Assembly: GCA_964371025.1 (NCBI GenBank)
Contig: CAYJKH010000001.1
Coordinates: 195,939-259,938, forward strand
Direction: 5' to 3'
Source of the DNA: CAYJDP01 sp964371025
Lineage (GTDB): Bacteria > Bacillota_I > Bacilli_A > RF39 > UBA660
Length of the DNA: 64,000 nucleotides
The position numbers were made by a program, and so were the translations under genes. This document shows, one piece after another, positions 60,364 through 64,000 of this stretch. Positions within the stretch are counted from its first letter, which is position 1, and every line of letters starts with the position of its first letter. The notes below the pieces were generated by a model that saw nothing but the letters and a program-made list of their open reading frames with translations, was not told where the DNA came from and searched no databases.

Positions 60364-61677
60364 ATGAAAATAAGAAATGTAAAGGGTTGTTATGATTTTT
60401 TACCTAATGAACAAAAAATCAAAGATTATATTATAAATACTTTAAAGGAAGTATTTGAAAATTATGGATATAAAAATGTAGAAACTCCAGTATTATGTTA
60501 TTATGATATACTTAGTGATAAATATGATAGTAATAATGATATATTAAAAGAAATATATAGATTAAAAGATCAAGGGAATAGAGACTTAGGGTTAAGATAT
60601 GATTTAACTGTACCTTTTGCTAAAATGATAGCATTAAATAAAAATAAAATAGAGTTTCCCTTTAAAAGATATGAAATAGATAAAGTATTTAGAAACGGTC
60701 CGATTAAAACCGGAAGAGATAGAGAATTTATCCAATGCGATATAGATGTAGTAGGATTAAATAATCAAGTAATAGAAGCAGAACTTATGAGTCTTTATGT
60801 AGAAGCATTTAAAAGACTTAATATAGATATTATAATTAAAATTAATAGTAGAAATTTACTCAGTGGTTTAATATTAGAATCAAATATAAATGAAGATATG
60901 ATTATGGAAGTTACTACTATTATTGATAAAAAGGAGAAACTAACTAAAGATGAATTTATAACTATGTTATTAAATATAGGGGTATCAAAAGAAAATATTA
61001 ATAAATTATTATTTAACTTAGAACTTACTTTAGAAGAGTTAAATAATAAATATATAAATACTAATAATAAGTTTTTAGAAATTGGGTTAAATGAATTAAG
61101 TAATTTATTTAACTTAATTAAAAATACAGAAATAGAAAAATATTGTGAGTTTTCTCCTAATTTAGCTCGTGGTCAAAATTACTATACCGGTAATATATTT
61201 GAAGTATATGATAAAGATAAAGTTATAAACTCTAGTATTGGAGGGGGAGGAAGATATGATAAAATTATCACAAACTTTATTGCTGATAATAATGAATATC
61301 CTGCCGTAGGAATTAGTTTTGGATTAAGTGTAATATATGAAATAATTAAAAATAAAGAAATATTTAATAGTAATCCTACCCAAATATTAATAATACCAGT
61401 GAATACCGAAAAAGAATCTTTAACTCTTGCTAATAAAATAAGAAATATGAAAATTAATGTTGATATAGATATGAGAAATAAAAAACTAAAAAAAAGTTTA
61501 GAATATGCTGACAGAGTTAAAATAGAGTATGTAATTGTATATGGAGAAGATGAAGTAAATAAAAAAACTTTTAAATTAAAGAATATGGTAACAAAAGAAG
61601 AGACTTTAATCGATGAGAATAATATAGAAGAAACATTAGAAATAATGTTTTTTTATTATACATTGAAAATAAAGTGA
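60364..61677 (+). CDS. hisS: Second histidine-tRNA ligase, divergent type
   Basis: The 437-residue protein is a full class II HisRS-like enzyme: VKGCYDFLPNEQ at the N-terminus, class II motif 2 FKRYEIDKVFRNGPIKTGRDREFIQ-type sequence near residue 105, the tRNA-charging block CDIDVVG, SPNLARGQNYYTGNIFEVY near 265-285, motif 3 GGGGRYDKI then AVGISFGLSVIYEI, and a C-terminal anticodon domain. The HisA motif reads ARGQNYYTG where most HisRS have RGLDYYTG, a notable change beside the His-binding Arg. It differs from the copy at the window start in type. Expression is controlled by the leader attenuator, suggesting an inducible spare or resistant HisRS. Alternatively a HisRS paralogue with altered function. 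Confidence 0.88.
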   Translation: MKIRNVKGCYDFLPNEQKIKDYIINTLKEVFENYGYKNVETPVLCYYDILSDKYDSNNDILKEIYRLKDQGNRDLGLRYDLTVPFAKMIALNKNKIEFPFKRYEIDKVFRNGPIKTGRDREFIQCDIDVVGLNNQVIEAELMSLYVEAFKRLNIDIIIKINSRNLLSGLILESNINEDMIMEVTTIIDKKEKLTKDEFITMLLNIGVSKENINKLLFNLELTLEELNNKYINTNNKFLEIGLNELSNLFNLIKNTEIEKYCEFSPNLARGQNYYTGNIFEVYDKDKVINSSIGGGGRYDKIITNFIADNNEYPAVGISFGLSVIYEIIKNKEIFNSNPTQILIIPVNTEKESLTLANKIRNMKINVDIDMRNKKLKKSLEYADRVKIEYVIVYGEDEVNKKTFKLKNMVTKEETLIDENNIEETLEIMFFYYTLKIK

Positions 61678-61712
61678 TTTAAATATATAATTTATATTAA
61701 GAGGTGATATCT

Positions 61713-61835
61713 ATGAATTATATAATAACAGATGAAGAGTTTGGACTAGAGTATATTAAGATGGATAATCCTAGAGTTAGAATCGGGGCTAGAGGTATAG
61801 TTATTAGAGATAAATATATATTGGAAAATATTTAA
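61713..61835 (+). pseudogene. Truncated Nudix hydrolase fragment, 40 aa
   Basis: ATG 61713 follows GAGGTGAT and encodes 40 residues, ITDEEFGLEYIKMDNPRV then RIGARGIVIRDKYIL, that look like the first beta strands of a Nudix hydrolase. The frame stops at TAA 61833-61835 before any Nudix box, and no continuation is seen in other frames before the next gene at 61886. It is probably the remnant of a deleted Nudix gene beside the intact one. It could still be translated as a short peptide. Confidence 0.55.
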
Positions 61836-61885
61836 ATAAGGATAAATTACTTTAACAAGTATATAATAAAGCAGGAGATGATAAT

Positions 61886-62395
61886 ATGAAAAAAATAATA
61901 ACAAACATCAATAATTTAAAAGATGAAGAAATGACTAAAGTAGTTAAAAGAGTTAAAATATTACTTATAAATTCTAAGAATGAAATATTACTAGGATATT
62001 CTAGTAATATATATCAATTCCCAGGAGGACATGTAGAACCAGGTGAAAAACTTATTGATACAATTAATAGAGAAATACAAGAAGAAACAGGTATGGAATT
62101 AAATATTAAAGAAATAGATCCTTTTGCATGTATTTTAGGGTATTACAAAGATGTTCCAAAAGAAGGTGAGCATAGAAAAATCGAAATATATTATTTTGAA
62201 GTTAAAACAGATGAATTACCTAATTTAGAAAACACTAATTATACAGAGGCAGAAAAAGAAGGAAACTTTGAATTAAGATATATTCCATTAGACACTGTTG
62301 AAGAAGAGCTTATAAGAAATATGGAAAAATTTGAAAAACAAATCGGGATAGGCAAAGAAATGCTAGAAGTATTTAAAGAATACAAAAATAAATAA
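61886..62395 (+). CDS. Nudix hydrolase
   Basis: The 169-residue protein has a complete Nudix box GGHVEPGEKLIDTINREIQE continuing ETGM (around residues 52-75), with the REIQEE metal-binding glutamates, after a LLINSKNEILLGYSSN strand pair. Nudix enzymes hydrolyse nucleoside diphosphates linked to other groups; the substrate cannot be told from sequence. GGAGATGAT lies before ATG 61886. It is part of a run of small enzymes (Nudix, GNAT, GNAT) with 19-24 bp gaps. Confidence 0.9.
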   Translation: MKKIITNINNLKDEEMTKVVKRVKILLINSKNEILLGYSSNIYQFPGGHVEPGEKLIDTINREIQEETGMELNIKEIDPFACILGYYKDVPKEGEHRKIEIYYFEVKTDELPNLENTNYTEAEKEGNFELRYIPLDTVEEELIRNMEKFEKQIGIGKEMLEVFKEYKNK

Positions 62396-62414
62396 ATTAA
62401 AAGGAGAAAACTTT

Positions 62415-62912
62415 ATGGAATTATATATACCTAAATTAGAAGATTATTGGTATGAACAAAAACTAAATGAAGATAAAGATAGTATGAGTTATAATGCTGG
62501 ATGGGATGTTTCATATTATGGTTATAATAAAGAAGATGGAACTATTAAATTTCCAAAAGAAAGATGGCTTGCTCAGTTCGAAAGAAGAAAATCAAAAGAT
62601 AAGTTTTTTGCTTATTTAGTAGAAAATGGAGAATTTGTTGGATATTGCAATTATAATGTTGGAGAAACTAAAACTACTTGTGGTATTTTAGTTGAACATT
62701 CTAAAAGAGGAAAAGGGTATTCTAAAGAAGGATTAAAATTATTAATTGAAGAAGCAAGAAAAAATAATATTAAATCTATGTATGATGATTTTGAAGAAGA
62801 TAGATTTGCAAGTAAAATATTTTATGATTTAGGGTTTGTAAAAACTAACGAATATGAAGCAACTAAATTTGATAAAAAAATAAAAGTAATAGAAGTTAAA
62901 ATAGAATTATAA
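62415..62912 (+). CDS. GNAT-family N-acetyltransferase
   Basis: The 165-residue protein has the GNAT acetyl-CoA-binding signature around residues 95-110: CGILVEHSKRGKGYSKEGL (R/Q-x-x-G-x-G/A pattern as KRGKGYSKE), followed by ARKNNIKSMYDDFEEDR and the C-terminal IFYDLGFVKTNEYE strand typical of GNATs. The N-terminal third (YWYEQKLNEDKDSMSYNAGW) belongs to a subgroup acting on small molecules, but the substrate is unknown. AAGGAG precedes ATG 62415. Confidence 0.85.
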   Translation: MELYIPKLEDYWYEQKLNEDKDSMSYNAGWDVSYYGYNKEDGTIKFPKERWLAQFERRKSKDKFFAYLVENGEFVGYCNYNVGETKTTCGILVEHSKRGKGYSKEGLKLLIEEARKNNIKSMYDDFEEDRFASKIFYDLGFVKTNEYEATKFDKKIKVIEVKIEL

Positions 62913-62936
62913 ATTATATAAAAAGGCGATGATAAT

Positions 62937-63485
62937 ATGAATGAATTAAAATTAGTATTACCTACTAAAGATAATGTTAAAAAAATTAAAGAATTTAAAG
63001 ATGAAATGTCAGAATATAATTCATCTTTTGATGGAACAGGAACGTTAAAGACAACTGATAGTATCAAAGAGTGGATAGAGTATTGTTATTTATGCATGAA
63101 TAAAGAAACTTGCGATCCCAATTTAGTTACTGCAACACAATATTTATGTATTCGTGAAGCGGATGATAAACTAATAGGAATGATTCAAATAAGACATGAA
63201 TTAAATGACTTTTTAAGAAAAGCAGGAGGACATATCGGATATGCTATTCGTCCTACAGAAAGAAAAAAAGGCTATGCAACAGAAATGTTAAGACTTGGAT
63301 TACTTGAATGTGATAAACTAGGACTTAAACAAGTCTTAATTACATGTATAGATTCTAATATTGGTAGTGAAAAAACAATTTTAAATAATGGTGGAGAGTT
63401 CTTTGAAACTTATTATGAACAAGGAAGAGATGTAACACTTAAAAAATTTTGGGTTGATACTCAAATGATTAAAACAACTCATTAA
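62937..63485 (+). CDS. GNAT-family N-acetyltransferase
   Basis: The 182-residue product has GNAT motif A as HIGYAIRPTERKKGYATEML (residues about 98-117, with R/Q-x-x-G-x-A as RKKGYA), followed by GLLECDKLGLKQVLITCIDSN and the NNGGEFFETYYE terminal strand common in RimJ/RimL-like acetyltransferases. The preceding DKLIGMIQIRHEL strand is also typical. A GGCGATGAT site precedes ATG 62937. Its stop codon lies in the loop of a terminator. Confidence 0.88.
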   Translation: MNELKLVLPTKDNVKKIKEFKDEMSEYNSSFDGTGTLKTTDSIKEWIEYCYLCMNKETCDPNLVTATQYLCIREADDKLIGMIQIRHELNDFLRKAGGHIGYAIRPTERKKGYATEMLRLGLLECDKLGLKQVLITCIDSNIGSEKTILNNGGEFFETYYEQGRDVTLKKFWVDTQMIKTTH

Positions 63486-63508
63486 TATAAGAGTTGTTTT
63501 ATTTTTTT
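63471..63508 (+). terminator. Terminator overlapping the GNAT stop codon
   Basis: AAAACAACTC (63471-63480), inside the gene, pairs perfectly with GAGTTGTTTT (63491-63500) around a 10-nt loop that contains the stop, then A and seven Ts. Confidence 0.8.
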
Positions 63509-63546
63509 ATAAATTTTAAAAATGTCACTAGAATGTAATTTTAGTT

Positions 63547-63555
63547 TGATATACT
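63547..63555 (+). promoter_or_regulatory. Extended -10 promoter for ABC ATPase
   Basis: TGA-TATACT at 63547-63555, 18 bp before ATG 63574. Confidence 0.5.
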
Positions 63556-63573
63556 GATATAGAGGTGATAAAA

Positions 63574-64000
63574 ATGGAAATTTTAAAAGTAGAGAATTTG
63601 GTAAAACAATATAAGAGTGGTGACTCTGTAATTAATGCAGTAAATAATACAAGTTTTAGTGTAAATAAAGGGGAATTTGTTGCAATTGTCGGAGCATCAG
63701 GAAGTGGTAAATCAACTTTACTTCATCTAATTGGAGGGGTTGATAAACCAACAAGTGGTAAAGTAATAATTGGAGATACTGATATATATTCTCTTGATCG
63801 AGAAAAACTAGCAATATTTAGAAGAAGACAAGTTGGACTTATTTATCAGTTCTTTAATCTAATACCTATTTTAACGGTTAAAGAAAATATAACATTACCA
63901 AGAGATTTAGATAATGCGAAAAATGATGACACTAAATTTGATGAGCTTATTAAAATATTAGGTTTAGAAGATAGAATAAATCATTTACCTAATGAATTAT
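63574..64000 (+). CDS. ABC transporter ATP-binding protein (MacB/BceA type), 3' truncated by window edge
   Basis: The first 142 residues are in the window, in an open frame to the edge. They include Walker A VGASGSGKSTLLHLIGG (around residue 40) and the Q-loop QVGLIYQFFNLIPILTVKEN, which is typical of the MacB/LolD/BceA group that exports or removes antimicrobial peptides and lipoproteins together with FtsX-like permeases. GAGGTGAT precedes ATG 63574. The signature, Walker B and the partner permease lie beyond the window, so the substrate is open. Confidence 0.9.
   Translation, partial: MEILKVENLVKQYKSGDSVINAVNNTSFSVNKGEFVAIVGASGSGKSTLLHLIGGVDKPTSGKVIIGDTDIYSLDREKLAIFRRRQVGLIYQFFNLIPILTVKENITLPRDLDNAKNDDTKFDELIKILGLEDRINHLPNEL

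Noticed and set aside
1..64000. CRISPR arrays, tRNA or rRNA genes, insertion sequences, prophage
   Set aside because: No regularly spaced repeats, no cloverleaf with a GGTTCGA-type T arm, no transposase, integrase or phage structural genes were found on reading both strands.
1..64000. Mollicute code 4 (TGA as Trp)
   Set aside because: Tryptophan codons are TGG, and TGA ends mtaB, the DUF368 gene and hisS2 at the expected places.

Overview
The window is a gene-dense stretch of a very AT-rich bacterial chromosome. TGA is used as a stop codon (for example at 9756-9758, 25394-25396 and 61675-61677) and tryptophan is TGG, so it is not a code-4 mollicute. The gene set points to an uncultured, gut-type Bacilli lineage with a small genome (RF39 or a similar Mollicutes-adjacent group): DnaB/DnaD-type replication protein, ParE/ParC, LexA with Bacillus-type SOS boxes, a YlbF-rsmD pair, a T-box, RecD2, BspA-like (DUF285) surface repeats and C55-P recycling genes that imply a cell wall. 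The lineage is an inference from gene content. I see no rRNA, tRNA, CRISPR array, transposase or integrase.

1-20.4 kb is mostly housekeeping: the 3' end of hisS, ruvA-ruvB-queA-tgt, a type II secretion/type IV pilus-like inner-membrane protein with a prepilin peptidase, a DUF285 repeat surface protein, mtaB-recD2, three unknown or small membrane proteins, parE-parC, ylbF-rsmD and dnaB. 20.4-32.2 kb carries an HD protein, a leucine-rich-repeat protein, a CBS-containing family II pyrophosphatase, a DUF368-UppP pair (undecaprenyl-phosphate recycling), a phosphohexomutase, lexA with a divergent SOS-controlled 53-aa membrane protein, an RlmD-like methyltransferase and thyA-folA. 32.2-37.3 kb is gatC-gatA-gatB-aspS behind a T-box whose specifier reads AAC (Asn); AspRS has His31, as expected for a non-discriminating enzyme, so the operon makes Asn-tRNA(Asn) by transamidation and senses it.

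37.4-49.5 kb is accessory or envelope-related: a MazG-like pyrophosphohydrolase, a DUF975/CmpB membrane protein, a predicted zinc metallopeptidase, an ABC exporter and two large paralogous membrane-anchored Ig-repeat proteins with C-terminal lectin-like domains.

50.2-60.0 kb is a defence island: PIN-domain protein, type III restriction-modification (Mod, Res), a 1064-aa AlbA_2/Schlafen-type protein and, 12 bp downstream, a 456-aa ApeA-like HEPN protein with an intact RNxxAH motif. The island promoter faces a frameshifted histidine phosphatase gene, and between them lie four TGTCGA[A/G] boxes arranged as two 29-bp tandem repeats over both -35 regions. The last two genes look like a two-component system that I cannot match to a named one.

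60.0-64 kb holds a second, divergent hisS preceded by a previously unannotated 20-aa leader peptide with five His codons and a set of competing hairpins ending in a terminator. This is a histidine attenuator on an aminoacyl-tRNA synthetase gene. It is followed by a truncated Nudix fragment, a complete Nudix gene, two GNAT acetyltransferases and the start of an antimicrobial-peptide-type ABC ATPase. Intrinsic terminators repeatedly begin at or inside the stop codon of the gene they end.
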